Source of the DNA: G963923945 sp965199175
GTDB lineage: Bacteria > Pseudomonadota > Alphaproteobacteria > G963923945
Length of the DNA: 64,000 bases
Direction: 5' to 3'
Assembly (NCBI GenBank): GCA_965199175.1
Contig: OZ240684.1
Coordinates: 1,054,001-1,118,000, forward strand
Shown: positions 54,650 through 63,998 of the stretch, piece by piece
How the letters are laid out: each line of letters opens with the position of its first letter
Numbering within the stretch: the first letter of the stretch is position 1
The notes under the pieces: model-generated
The model's database searches: none
What the model was told of the DNA's origin: nothing
Seen by the model: the letters and a program-made list of their open reading frames with translations, nothing else
Program-made: the position numbers and the translations under genes

Positions 54650-56026
54650 ATGACCACGACTTTGCGTGAAAGAATCACCGCCGCCGTTACCGCGATTGAA
54701 ACGGCAGGCCGTAAATTGCATCAGATTGTTCATGGCGGGGCTGAGATGACTGTCTCAACCGATGGTGGCCCGGTTAAATCACTGGCTAAAGTGGTTGCCG
54801 ATCTGGAGCAACAAGGCGGGGAGATCCCGGCCCAGGTTGCCCATGCCCAAAGATACCGGACTGAGGCACGGGAAGCCCGGGATGAAACCCGGGATGCTCT
54901 GCAAACCGCGCGTATCACCAAAGCCAGCCCGACCGAAGCCCGTGCGGGCACCAACAACACCAAACTGATGACGCCGTTGCGGGTTAAGGAAGCCACAGAT
55001 ACTCGCCGGGCCACCGGAGCCGAGGCCCGTACCGGAACCAATAATACTAAGCTGATGACGCCGTTGCGGGTTAAACAAGCCACAGAGCATTTCAATGCTC
55101 CCCGTTTTTCTCAGACCTCGCCCTATATCCAAACCATCAAGACACCCGGTGATACCCGGCATTACTACCCGGTCCAGCTGGGGGGTGGGTCATTTCTGGG
55201 CGATGTGCTGATCCAAAGACATCAACATATGGATGCTGTGTATAGTGGGGGGCTTTTATTTGATGTGCGATGCTATCCAGATGGACGGGGGTATTGGCCG
55301 AAACGATATGATGTTCGGGCTTATCAGGAAGTGGTTTACCGAAACACAGGAAGCCACACACCACAATTTATTGCCAAGCTGCAAGTGGATGCCGGGGCAC
55401 GGCAAGGAAAAACAGTTATCTGGCTGAGGGGTGCGACCACCTATCGGGTGTGGTTGTCGGATGGGGTGGCGGCACTCTCCAATGCTCAGGGACGCATTGG
55501 GACTCAAACGTTTGGGGTGTTGGATAAAAACTATGCTCCCCTGTTGCCTAAATACACAGATAGGGGGGGATTGCCGGTTGGCACTATAATTGCCTTTTCA
55601 GGTCCACAAACTGTCCCCGGTTGGCTCCGTTGCAATGGGGCGCGGGTTCTAAAGAGCCATTACAACGACCTCTATAATATCATCGGTCACAATTACGCAT
55701 TGACCACAGACACCACCGCTAACAAAGCCAACCATTTCCGCGTACCTGATACACGCGATTTATTCATTCGCGGAGCGACACAAAGCAACCCGGTCTCGTC
55801 AATCAGAGAACAAGGTGCTTTGAGTGTTCCCCCAACTGGGTGGGGAGTATTCGGGCATCATCCTGCACCTACCAGGCCGGCCACCAGAGGGCGACTCCTT
55901 GTTGGCAGTGGGATTGGGGAACACAGAGAAGTTTTGGAGAGCGTTTTTCAAGCCGGACAAAATGTAAATGTGACGGGCAATGTTGTCCCCCGACATCTTA
56001 ATCTTATCCATTGGATCAAATTTTAA
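54650..56026 (+). CDS. Tail fibre protein with tail-collar domain
   Basis: 458 residues. An N-terminal coiled coil is followed by two copies of a fibre repeat ending GTNNTKLMTPLRVKxAT (residues ~100-140). A beta-rich middle leads to a phage tail-collar domain: GLPVGTIIAFSGPQTVPGWL, CNGARVL, LYNIIGHNYA and FRVPDTRDLFIRGA. Probably recognises the host surface. Unusually it lies upstream of the tip genes. Confidence 0.85.
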   Translation: MTTTLRERITAAVTAIETAGRKLHQIVHGGAEMTVSTDGGPVKSLAKVVADLEQQGGEIPAQVAHAQRYRTEAREARDETRDALQTARITKASPTEARAGTNNTKLMTPLRVKEATDTRRATGAEARTGTNNTKLMTPLRVKQATEHFNAPRFSQTSPYIQTIKTPGDTRHYYPVQLGGGSFLGDVLIQRHQHMDAVYSGGLLFDVRCYPDGRGYWPKRYDVRAYQEVVYRNTGSHTPQFIAKLQVDAGARQGKTVIWLRGATTYRVWLSDGVAALSNAQGRIGTQTFGVLDKNYAPLLPKYTDRGGLPVGTIIAFSGPQTVPGWLRCNGARVLKSHYNDLYNIIGHNYALTTDTTANKANHFRVPDTRDLFIRGATQSNPVSSIREQGALSVPPTGWGVFGHHPAPTRPATRGRLLVGSGIGEHREVLESVFQAGQNVNVTGNVVPRHLNLIHWIKF

Positions 56027-56041
56027 CCTGAGGTGTCTTTT

Positions 56042-56563
56042 ATGAAAATCTATCACTACAACCCTGAAACGGGTCTTTTACTCGGTGAGGACAAAGCAAC
56101 CCAATCACCCATTCTGGTTGATGACGAAGGCCGGGAACTGCAAGAACCAGATGCAGAAAATCCTGACCATTGGCTGATCCCGGCTTATGCGACTGAGACA
56201 GCCCCGCCTAAGGCTGGCAAAAATCAGCAAGCTGTTTGGGGCGGGGACTCATGGTCATTGCAGGCCATACCCACGCCACCGCCAGAGCCACCGCCACCAT
56301 CTCTGAGTGAGCGCAAGGCCACAATGGTGATCCGCATCAAGACGGAAGCTCGTTACCGGATTGAGGCCGTCATGCCAACCTGGAAGGTGGTGCGTTCTCT
56401 GACCGGTGGCCCGGCAGTTGGGACTGATACCCAGGCTGAGGCGCAAAGATTACGGGCTGTTTCAAACACCCTGGAAACCCAGATCAACGCCATGAATGCT
56501 GAGGCACTGGACGCCTTTGATCCCGGCGATGATACGCATTGGGTAGAAAGTCCGGACTCATGA
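56042..56563 (+). CDS. Putative tail fibre assembly/companion protein
   Basis: 173 residues from ATG 56042. It begins YHYNPETGLLLGEDKATQSP, then a Pro-rich hinge (PTPPPEPPPPS), then a helical C-terminal half (RKATMVIRIKTEARYRIEAV). The layout of beta N-terminus, Pro hinge and helices is that of small tail-fibre chaperones. It directly follows the fibre gene. The stop overlaps the next start. Confidence 0.65.
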   Translation: MKIYHYNPETGLLLGEDKATQSPILVDDEGRELQEPDAENPDHWLIPAYATETAPPKAGKNQQAVWGGDSWSLQAIPTPPPEPPPPSLSERKATMVIRIKTEARYRIEAVMPTWKVVRSLTGGPAVGTDTQAEAQRLRAVSNTLETQINAMNAEALDAFDPGDDTHWVESPDS

Positions 56564-57111
56564 AACCGCCCGCCTGGTCACAAAAAGCACAAGAAACGCT
56601 GGCCCAGTCCCCGGCTGATGAAGTCGTTCTGGAAACCTTCGAATTCCGGCATCCTCTGTTTATCACAGAAGATAACCAACCGGCCCCAATCCGGGTGGTC
56701 AGGGATATCCGGCCCGGCGATGTTCTGCGGGCCAAACTGGAAAGAAATGCCCCGGTCAATGGCGGGCAATGGGTTGATTTTATTTGCGTGGCCTTTGAGG
56801 CCACCTTACCAAAAATAAGCGAAGAAGCCGCCGCCGATTTTATTCTGACCATTGACAACACTGATCCGGTGATTGCCCAGTCACTCCGCCAGGCTGCAAC
56901 CGGCAGCGACCCGGTATTGATGATCTTCAGGCCCTATCTGGCCAGTGATCTCACAACACCACAATGGCTGCCGCCGCCGGAATTTACACTCAGCCAGGCC
57001 CGTATCGGTGGTGGGCAGATCCAGGCCCGGGCCAGGGCATTTAATCTGGCCGATCGTTCGGTCCCGTCCCGGCTCTATCAATCCGGCGATTTTCCCGGCC
57101 TGGTCCGATGA
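56560..57111 (+). CDS. DUF1833 phage tail protein
   Basis: 183 residues from ATG 56560. The beta-rich sequence includes LETFEFRHPLF, IRVVRDIRPGD, FICVAFEATLP and VLMIFRPYLASD, typical of DUF1833, which sits before NlpC/P60 and J-like tip genes in alphaproteobacterial prophages. Confidence 0.75.
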   Translation: MKPPAWSQKAQETLAQSPADEVVLETFEFRHPLFITEDNQPAPIRVVRDIRPGDVLRAKLERNAPVNGGQWVDFICVAFEATLPKISEEAAADFILTIDNTDPVIAQSLRQAATGSDPVLMIFRPYLASDLTTPQWLPPPEFTLSQARIGGGQIQARARAFNLADRSVPSRLYQSGDFPGLVR

Positions 57112-57497
57112 GTTGGCCGACAAAATATATCGGGCTGGCCTATGATCAGAGCGAAAAAAACGGGCACACCTGCTGGTCGCTGGTCCGGGCCATCCAGCTG
57201 CAAGAGTTTGGTCGTAAGGTCCCCGATATTCCCTATCACCACAACATCCGGACTCGTTTGATTTTTTTTCGGGATCATCCCGAACGGCAAAGATGGCAAG
57301 CGGCAAAAACACCGCGGGAAGGCGACTGTGTGTTGTTGGCTCAGGCCCGGTTCCCCAGCCATTGCGGGGTCTGGAGCCAGGCTGATGGCGGAGGCGTGGT
57401 TCATGCGGTCGAAGGGGTCGGGGTGGTCTGGCAGAACAGAGCGGCATTGAGGGCCCATGGCTGGCGACTGGAAGGATTTTATCGATATGCCCCATAA
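57108..57497 (+). CDS. NlpC/P60-type tail peptidase
   Basis: 129 residues. GHTCWSLVRAIQLQEFG holds the candidate catalytic Cys, FPSHCGVWSQ and VVHAVEGVGV the candidate His residues. Probably cuts peptidoglycan during DNA entry. It overlaps both neighbours. Confidence 0.75.
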   Translation: MSWPTKYIGLAYDQSEKNGHTCWSLVRAIQLQEFGRKVPDIPYHHNIRTRLIFFRDHPERQRWQAAKTPREGDCVLLAQARFPSHCGVWSQADGGGVVHAVEGVGVVWQNRAALRAHGWRLEGFYRYAP

Positions 57498-59814
57498 TCT
57501 GATGATCGCCGCCAATCCGTTCCGGCCCCGGATGATATCTGTGCAAGCCGGGGAGAGTCTGACCGCTCTGGCCGACCAGTTGGATCTCTCGGGGTTAAGG
57601 TGTCAGATCAATGCTGAGGATATTCCGCCCATAGCCTGGGCAACCCGGCGGCTTGAGGCCGGAGAACACTGTGTTTTTTATGCCCATCTGCAAGGTGGGG
57701 GTGGCGGGTCTAATCCTCTGCGAGCCATTTTAATGATTGCGGTGGCTGTTGCCGCCGGGCCACTGGCCGGGGCCATCGCCCCAGGGCTGGCAGCAGGCAG
57801 CCTTGGTTTCAGCGCGCTTCAGATTGGAATCACCGTTGCCGGCGCAGCCCTGGTTTCGGCTATTCTGCCGCCGCCAGATTTTTCAGCAGCATCCCCCAAT
57901 TTTGGGGCCAATGGGCTGGCGGCACCATCCCCAACCTATTCGCTGCAGGCCCAGGGGAACCAGGCCCGGCTGGGGCAGCCCATCCCGGTCATCTATGGCC
58001 GCCACATCGTCTATCCGGATTTTGCCGCAACACCCTGGACGGTGTTTGATGAACAGGATGAGCAATATCTCCATCAGCTTCTGGTGATTGGGCAGGGGGA
58101 CTATGACATTGAGGCCATGCGGATTGAGGACAGCCCGCTGAGTTCTTTTGACGGGGTGGAGACAGAGATTATTCCCCCAGATGGCCGGGTGACTCTGTTT
58201 GACCCCCATATTATCCAGGCCAGTGAAGTGGTGGGTCAGGAAGCACTGAGCAGCAGTGATGACGGGGGGTGGCTGGGGCCGTTTGCCGCCAACCCAGCCG
58301 GGACCCAGGCCACCAAAATCGGCATTGATATTGTCGCACCGCGCGGGCTGTTTTTCGCAAATAATCAAGGGAATCTAGAAAACAAATCATTATCATTTGA
58401 GGCCGCAGCCAGAACCATTGATGCCGATGGAAAAGCCACCGGAAATTGGCGGCGTTTGGGCCGACATAACCTGAGTGCTGCTAAAAACAAACCAGTACGG
58501 AGATCTTACAGCTATAGCGTGGCCCAAAACAGGTATGAGGTGCGGTTTCGAAGACTGGATACCCGCGATACACGGGCACGGGTCGGGCATGATCTGCGCT
58601 GGGCCGGGCTGAAAGCCACCCTGACCGACCAGTCCAATTTTGGTGGTGTGACCTTACTCGCAGTAAAAATGCGGGCAACCGATCAGCTTTCCAATCGGTC
58701 GGCCAGACTGATCAATGTCATTGCTCAGCGTCGCATTCCAAAATGGACGAAAAAGGGGGGCTGGAGCACATCCAAAGCCACGGCTTCTCCGGCCTGGGCA
58801 TTGGCTGATCTGGCGAGAAACAGCATCTATGGCGCGGGCCTGCCCGAACGCCGGCTGGATTTAGAAGGACTGGCGGCCTGGGCAGCAACCTGTGCCAGCA
58901 CCGGGGATGAGTTCAACGGGGTCTTTGATACCTCGCTCAGTTTCCATCAGGCAGCGCAAAGGATTGCTCGATGTGGCCTGGCTGCGCCCATCCAGCAGAA
59001 CGGGACACTCTCAATTATCCGTGATGAAACCAGGACCATCCCCACCGCCATGTTTACACCGCGCAATATTGTGAAAGGCTCCTGCTCAATCCGGTTCAAC
59101 CTGCCCACAGAACACAGCCCAGATGGTGTTGAGGCCGAATATTTTGACCGCAAAAATTGGGCACGCAAAACCATCACAGTCGGTCTGGGTGAAGCCAGCC
59201 CAAAACAGCCAGCTAAAATCCAACTATTCGGCGTTACGGATAAAAAACAGGCCCAGAGGCTGGCATTCCACAGTGCAGCTGAAACCCGATACCGCCGCAT
59301 AACTGTTGTGTTCCGGACCGAAATGGAAGGACTGATCCCTCATTTTGGTGACCTGATTGCCCTCAGCCATCCGGTGCTGGTGGCCAGTCAGGGCGGAGAG
59401 ATTGTGCGTTGGGATTCTAAAACGCAAATTGCAACCGTGAGCGAAGCCTTGCCCCTTGAATGGGATGCCGAAGATGAGACCTGGCTGATTGCCTTAAGAA
59501 AGCCCAACGGTGCCCCCAGCGGCGATCATCCGGTCCGCCGGGTTGGGGAAGATCAGCTCCGGATCATCGGTAAAATTGATTTTCCAATCTATACCGGCGG
59601 ACAACGCGAACGGACACACTACTCGATTGGGCCGGGGCAGGCATTTGACCTGAAAGCCCGGGTCATCAAGATCATGCCCCGGGCCAACCTGCAGGTTGAA
59701 ATAACCGCGGTTAATGATGATGACCGGGTCTTTGATGTCCCCGATGACTATCTCAATACCCCGCCCGCAAAAAAAGGCGGGGGCCGGGGCGTGACAGCGT
59801 CCCGAACCGAGTGA
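57487..59814 (+). CDS. Tail tip / host-specificity protein (J/TipJ-like)
   Basis: 775 residues from ATG 57487. An N-terminal part with a hydrophobic Ala/Gly stretch (~80-125) is followed by GNQARLGQPIPVIYGRHIVYPD, the tip-attachment core, then VGQEALSSSDDGGWLGPF and a TipJ-type phage-tail domain (FNGVFDTSLSFHQAAQRIA, FRTEMEGLIPHFGDLI). It forms the baseplate hub that contacts the cell. Intact. The end of the phage tail module. Confidence 0.88.
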   Translation: MPHNLMIAANPFRPRMISVQAGESLTALADQLDLSGLRCQINAEDIPPIAWATRRLEAGEHCVFYAHLQGGGGGSNPLRAILMIAVAVAAGPLAGAIAPGLAAGSLGFSALQIGITVAGAALVSAILPPPDFSAASPNFGANGLAAPSPTYSLQAQGNQARLGQPIPVIYGRHIVYPDFAATPWTVFDEQDEQYLHQLLVIGQGDYDIEAMRIEDSPLSSFDGVETEIIPPDGRVTLFDPHIIQASEVVGQEALSSSDDGGWLGPFAANPAGTQATKIGIDIVAPRGLFFANNQGNLENKSLSFEAAARTIDADGKATGNWRRLGRHNLSAAKNKPVRRSYSYSVAQNRYEVRFRRLDTRDTRARVGHDLRWAGLKATLTDQSNFGGVTLLAVKMRATDQLSNRSARLINVIAQRRIPKWTKKGGWSTSKATASPAWALADLARNSIYGAGLPERRLDLEGLAAWAATCASTGDEFNGVFDTSLSFHQAAQRIARCGLAAPIQQNGTLSIIRDETRTIPTAMFTPRNIVKGSCSIRFNLPTEHSPDGVEAEYFDRKNWARKTITVGLGEASPKQPAKIQLFGVTDKKQAQRLAFHSAAETRYRRITVVFRTEMEGLIPHFGDLIALSHPVLVASQGGEIVRWDSKTQIATVSEALPLEWDAEDETWLIALRKPNGAPSGDHPVRRVGEDQLRIIGKIDFPIYTGGQRERTHYSIGPGQAFDLKARVIKIMPRANLQVEITAVNDDDRVFDVPDDYLNTPPAKKGGGRGVTASRTE

Positions 59815-59903
59815 AAGGAGCACTCCTGACCAACACCGGCCGCATGTCGGCCAACCCGCCACCGCGATACACGGCGGGGCATATTTTAGAGTGAGTTTAT
59901 TCA

Positions 59904-60236
59904 TGGAGTCTAGTTTTGCCGACCAAAATCAATGCACACCCATCAAGCCCGTGGCCGCCTATGTCGGCGGCAAACGCCTACTAGCCAAACGGATTATCGA
60001 GACAATCGGGACGGTCCCTCATGTCTGCTATGTTGAGCCTTTTGTTGGCATGGGTGGGGTCTTCTTTCGCCGTCCGGCCCGGCATTCTTTCTTGGCATGT
60101 TTGGGGAAAGTGTTCTGAAATTAAACGGACTTGAGCATTTTTTTCAGAAGTATCAGTTCACCGGGCCGATCCATGTCTTAGATCAGATACGCCAAGCCGC
60201 TGAGCGGGTGATGATGAAGCCGCTCACAAACATCTA
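59904..60236 (+). pseudogene. Broken Dam-type DNA adenine methyltransferase
   Basis: IKPVAAYVGGKRLLAKRIIE then YVEPFVGMGGVFFRRPAR is the N-terminal SAM-binding region (motif X and motif I FVGMGG) of a D12-class adenine methylase. The frame then ends at 60118 in unrelated sequence. A second frame reads FGESVLKLNGLEHFFQKY and HVLDQIRQAAERVM to 60235 and may be a joined fragment. No DPPY-type catalytic motif remains. It marks the decayed right end of the prophage. Confidence 0.7.
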
Positions 60237-60377
60237 GCCGCGACAAACTTATCCACAAAAAAGCGATGCAAAAGTAACCCGCCATTTACGCAAAAATAAC
60301 CCGCCAGCTACAGTCTAAAACAACATCAATCACAAAGCATTGATACAGTTTCTGCCATGCCCCCATCCGGCCCGGCA
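60237..60377. other. Prophage border with 17-bp double repeat
   Basis: GCAAAAGTAACCCGCCA (60268-60284) and GCAAAAATAACCCGCCA (60290-60306) are spaced 22 bp. Such multiple terminal repeats remind me of IS21-family ends, but no transposase is present. A single perfect DnaA-box-like TTATCCACA lies at 60249-60257. Confidence 0.35.
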
Positions 60378-61340
60378 TCACTGTGACTTTGATGAATCAG
60401 AAGCCCTTTTGGCCGGCGGCGTTTGAGACAGCAGAGATGTTGCAACAACCCATAAATCAGAGTGATAAGAATAAATTTGTGCTGCTGCCTGCCGGGCTGT
60501 TTCAAGATCAGCAAAAAGAGCAAAACATGTTGCACCACTCCCCGACATACGGGTCAGCAAAACCCCATCAAGCTGTGACAACATCACCAGAATATCGCGT
60601 AAAGAGGGCATCAATTCTGATGCAGCAGCCGTTAAATCATTTCTCCGGTCACTCAAAACCGCCACCATCTGTTGGGGGTCCCCAGGATCACAGTCACCCG
60701 GAAAGGGAAATGATGCTGAAAAACCGGCCCGATGGGAACAGGAATAACGTTCAAAAACCGCTGCTGTTGAAAGAGGTTGCTGCGGATTGACCAGTAAAAC
60801 CCCCAACGGGGGCAGATCAGCAACCGGCAAGAGGCACTCGCCAATCCCGGAAACATAAGCCGCCTGACCCTTGAGAAAAAACGGCACATCTGCCCCCAGG
60901 CGAAGAGCTGCCTCCCGCATCTTCCGGGTGTTGATATCCATCCCCCACAGCAAAGCAAGGCTGCGCATAACGGCGGCTGCATCCGCCGAACCACCACCCA
61001 AACCGGCGGCAGGAGGAAGATTCTTGATCAATTTAATCCGGACCGAAACTGACTGACCCGCCAGTTCAGCCATAATCTGAGCGGCAGTAAGAGCCAGATT
61101 ATCCGCCCCCCCTGGAATCTCCAAACCATACCGACCCTCAGTCTCTAAGGAAAATTCAGAAACCGGGCTGGATGAATCAACAGCAACAAAAACATGATCA
61201 CCCAGCGCGATAAATGTCATCAGGCTGGCCAGAGTATGATACCCATCGGCCCGGCGTCCGGTAATTTCCAAAAACAGATTGATCTTAGCATACGCAAGGC
61301 AAGATACCGCCGATTGCATCATCGACCTATCATATGTCAT
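60378..61340 (-). CDS. ispE: 4-diphosphocytidyl-2-C-methyl-D-erythritol kinase
   Basis: 320 residues. GHMP kinase with AYAKINLFLEITGRRADGYH at the start, the ATP loop PPAAGLGGGSADAAA, and the C-terminal RMSGSGATCFALF. It acts in the MEP isoprenoid pathway. ATG 61340 gives eight extra residues before the family's usual AKINL; ATGs at 61322/61319 are possible alternatives. Upstream lie three copies of a 12-bp unit (ATATCGACAACA, from 61376). Confidence 0.93.
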   Translation of the reverse strand: MTYDRSMMQSAVSCLAYAKINLFLEITGRRADGYHTLASLMTFIALGDHVFVAVDSSSPVSEFSLETEGRYGLEIPGGADNLALTAAQIMAELAGQSVSVRIKLIKNLPPAAGLGGGSADAAAVMRSLALLWGMDINTRKMREAALRLGADVPFFLKGQAAYVSGIGECLLPVADLPPLGVLLVNPQQPLSTAAVFERYSCSHRAGFSASFPFPGDCDPGDPQQMVAVLSDRRNDLTAAASELMPSLRDILVMLSQLDGVLLTRMSGSGATCFALFADLETARQAAAQIYSYHSDLWVVATSLLSQTPPAKRASDSSKSQ

Positions 61341-61442
61341 GGCGAATCGTCATATGCAGAGGAACTTTTCCGCCCATATCGACAACAATATCGACAACAA
61401 TATCGTCAACACCAACAGCTACCCGGACCTGGAATAAACAGG

Positions 61443-63332
61443 CTATAATTCAGAATCACTGCGGCGCGTATGCTTTGAATGCTGGTGATCGTCAAGCTTT
61501 TTCCGGATTTCAATCGCAGCATCAGGATCAGGATCAAGGCTTAAGGCGCGTCCCCATTGAAACCGGGCTTCAGAAAATCGGCCCACGCGCCAATAGGCAT
61601 CGCCCAGATGATCATTGATTGTTGGATCCTGGGGACGCAACTCTACCGCGCGTTCCAATTCTCTGACCGCGCCTTCCAGGTCACCTAAATGATACAAAGC
61701 CCAACCCAGCGAATCGACAATATAGCCGTCATGGGGTTTCAACTGCACGGCGCGTTCAATCATTTTTTGGGCACGCTCAAGATGAACACCTTGCTCAACC
61801 CAGGAATAACCGAGATAATTCAATACATAAGGCTGATCCGGTTTCAGTTCCAGGGCCTGTAAAAAATCGCTTTCAGCCCGCTGCCATTGCTTGGCGCGTT
61901 CCAGAGATATTCCTCTGGCATATAACAGATTCCAATGTCTGGTATCCAGGTCTCCGATCTGATCAATCGCTTTATCGTAAACGGCGATTGCTTCTTCATA
62001 ACGTTTCTGCCCACTGAGTAAATCACCAAGATTGATCAAAGCATCCGTACGCTCCGGATACATCCCGGTTACATGTTGCAACAACGCAACCGCATCCTCT
62101 GTCTCGCCGAGGATATCGGTAATCATGGCAATACGGATATCAACCAACCAGCGATAGGGTGTTTGCGGATCAACCTGCCGGTACATTTCCCGGGCGGCCA
62201 GCCAGCGTTCCTGAGACTCAAGAATTTCACCGGCTAAGACTGCAAAAACCGGCATATCCGGTCTTAGATACAGCGCAAAACGGATATAAATCAGGGCCAT
62301 TTCATGGACATCTTCTTTGTAAAGAGCACGTGCGATATTATAAAATGTCTCAGCAACACCATCCCTGACGTTGCGGACTGCTTTTTTCAGTCCATCATCA
62401 TGGGCCAATGATTCAGCAAAGAACCAATCTGCTTCAGAATCAGCATACATTTGGCGCAGAGCCTCAATTTTCTCGTGATTACCGGTCCGCTCAAAGAAAT
62501 TGATCAAAATCTCCAACAAACGAAACGTTGTTGGCACACCGCTATCCAACAAATGAGCATAACGTTCCTGGGCCTGAGTCGTATAGCCGGCAACATCATA
62601 AATAAGGCCCACATGAAGCTCATGGAGAATCGCAAAAGCACTATTTTCAGACAGTTCCTCCAGGGCTTTGAGTGCCAGGTCGGTCTCGCCCCGACCCGCT
62701 AAAATCCAGGCCGACAACAAAGGACCAAAATACCGCCCCAAATTCTTCCGGGAAATTTTCCCTAACCGCCGTTCAGCCAAATCCAGATCATCCGCACCGA
62801 TTGCAGAAACAATACGCACCAGATTGGCCAAAACAGCATCTGGCTGTTGTTTAAGAATACGTTCTGCCAACCGGTCTGCTTCATCGAACCGGTTTTCTTC
62901 AATCATCAGAATATGGGCCCGGTTGAGAATATCGGGATTATCCGGAATCGATTCCAGTGCCCGCAGCATGAAATCACCAGCAACCTGTTTTTGACCGCGC
63001 TTGTCGGCCAATAAGCCTGCTAAATAATTGCCCCGGGCCGAAGCCCCGGATATTTTCCGTGCGTCCTTAGACTCTAAAATCGGATGCTCAGAGTCGAATT
63101 GATCCGGTAAATCGGGATCAGATGACGGGGGCGCAGACGGGTTGGTTGTGGGTGTGGCCAATTCTGGCGATGGTTCAACACCAGAAAGCTGCTCCCCGGA
63201 TTGCTCAGCCGATTGCCGGGAATTAGAATTCTGCACAAGCGGATCAGGAGCAGCACAGGACCCCAGAATGCCCACAGCCAGAACGCAGAATAAGAGACGA
63301 CACCACCGGAAGAAAGAAAGACGATACGCCAT
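61443..63332 (-). CDS. Large TPR lipoprotein
   Basis: 629 residues when started at ATG 63332, which puts a normal-length signal before the lipobox ILGSCA; ATG 63383 would add 17 residues. An acidic Ser/Pro linker is followed by at least ten TPR-like helix pairs (for example ALINLGDLLSGQKRYEEAIA, VLNYLGYSWVEQGVHLERAQ, VDSLGWALYHLGDLEGAVRE, INDHLGDAYWRVGRFSEARF). It probably works in the periplasm or at the outer membrane. In many alphaproteobacteria this gene lies between ispE and ETF-QO, as here. Confidence 0.85.
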   Translation of the reverse strand: MAYRLSFFRWCRLLFCVLAVGILGSCAAPDPLVQNSNSRQSAEQSGEQLSGVEPSPELATPTTNPSAPPSSDPDLPDQFDSEHPILESKDARKISGASARGNYLAGLLADKRGQKQVAGDFMLRALESIPDNPDILNRAHILMIEENRFDEADRLAERILKQQPDAVLANLVRIVSAIGADDLDLAERRLGKISRKNLGRYFGPLLSAWILAGRGETDLALKALEELSENSAFAILHELHVGLIYDVAGYTTQAQERYAHLLDSGVPTTFRLLEILINFFERTGNHEKIEALRQMYADSEADWFFAESLAHDDGLKKAVRNVRDGVAETFYNIARALYKEDVHEMALIYIRFALYLRPDMPVFAVLAGEILESQERWLAAREMYRQVDPQTPYRWLVDIRIAMITDILGETEDAVALLQHVTGMYPERTDALINLGDLLSGQKRYEEAIAVYDKAIDQIGDLDTRHWNLLYARGISLERAKQWQRAESDFLQALELKPDQPYVLNYLGYSWVEQGVHLERAQKMIERAVQLKPHDGYIVDSLGWALYHLGDLEGAVRELERAVELRPQDPTINDHLGDAYWRVGRFSEARFQWGRALSLDPDPDAAIEIRKKLDDHQHSKHTRRSDSEL

Positions 63333-63755
63333 TCCCCCAACAGGAAAGAGCCAACCCAATACATGCGCGCTGATGTTCCTCATCCGGATACAGCCTGTCT
63401 CGATAAAACCTGCCTGGATACAATAACCATTTCTGCCGCCATTCCTGACATCAGGATATCAGGAACCGAATATCAAAACGTAAGAATACCAGAATTGAGC
63501 CTGATCATACACAGAATTTGAGACCGAAAATGATTTGAGACCGAAAACGCAATCCCGGACCGAAGATACTTGTCACCGGGTAATCTATAATAATCCAAAT
63601 GAACGACACATGACCAACGTCTCAATCAAGGTTCAATGTCTCAATCAAGGTTTCAGAAATATCCTGATACCACTGTACCCCATTCATCGCTACCCTGACA
63701 GGTCAGGATTCCCCTTCTCATGGTTGAGAAAGCGGCAGGCAAACAAAGCTGATCG
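63333..63755. other. Intergenic with short tandem duplications
   Basis: No gene is supported. ATTTGAGACCGAAAA occurs at 63516 and 63533, and GTCTCAATCAAGGTT at 63619 and 63638. CTGACATCAGGATATCAGG near 63446 is also self-similar. The stretch separates the TPR lipoprotein start from the ETF-QO stop. Confidence 0.5.
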
Positions 63756-63998
63756 TTACATATTGGAGTAATTGGGGCCACCACCCCCTTCGGGGGGTAC
63801 CCAGACGATATTTTGCGTAAAATCCTTAATATCGCATGTCTTACAATGCAGACAGTTCTGAGCATTGATTTGCAAACGGGATGCCGCACCATCACCGATA
63901 ATTTCGTAAACACCGGCCGGACAATATCGTTGCTCAGGTGAATCATATGTATTCAGATTGATATCAATAGCCACAGCGGCATCTTTTAATTTCAGGTG
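63756..63998 (-). CDS. ETF-ubiquinone oxidoreductase, C-terminal part
   Basis: 81 codons of the 3' end; the gene continues beyond the right edge of the window. HLKLKD, QRYCPAGVYEI and NCLHCKTCDIKDFTQNI supply the four Cys of the [4Fe-4S] cluster, and WVPPEGGGGPNYSNM is the usual C-terminus. The membrane-associated flavoprotein passes electrons from ETF to ubiquinone. Confidence 0.92.
   Translation of the reverse strand, partial: HLKLKDAAVAIDINLNTYDSPEQRYCPAGVYEIIGDGAASRLQINAQNCLHCKTCDIKDFTQNIVWVPPEGGGGPNYSNM

Noticed and set aside
60249..60257. TTATCCACA, a perfect DnaA box
   Set aside because: Only one box, with no AT-rich unwinding region and no replication genes; not evidence for an origin.
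63779..63805. GGGGGGTACCC-like string resembling the phage palindrome
   Set aside because: It encodes the usual VPPEGGGGPNY end of ETF-QO and lacks the core GACCCGTAG; similarity is due to Gly/Pro codons.
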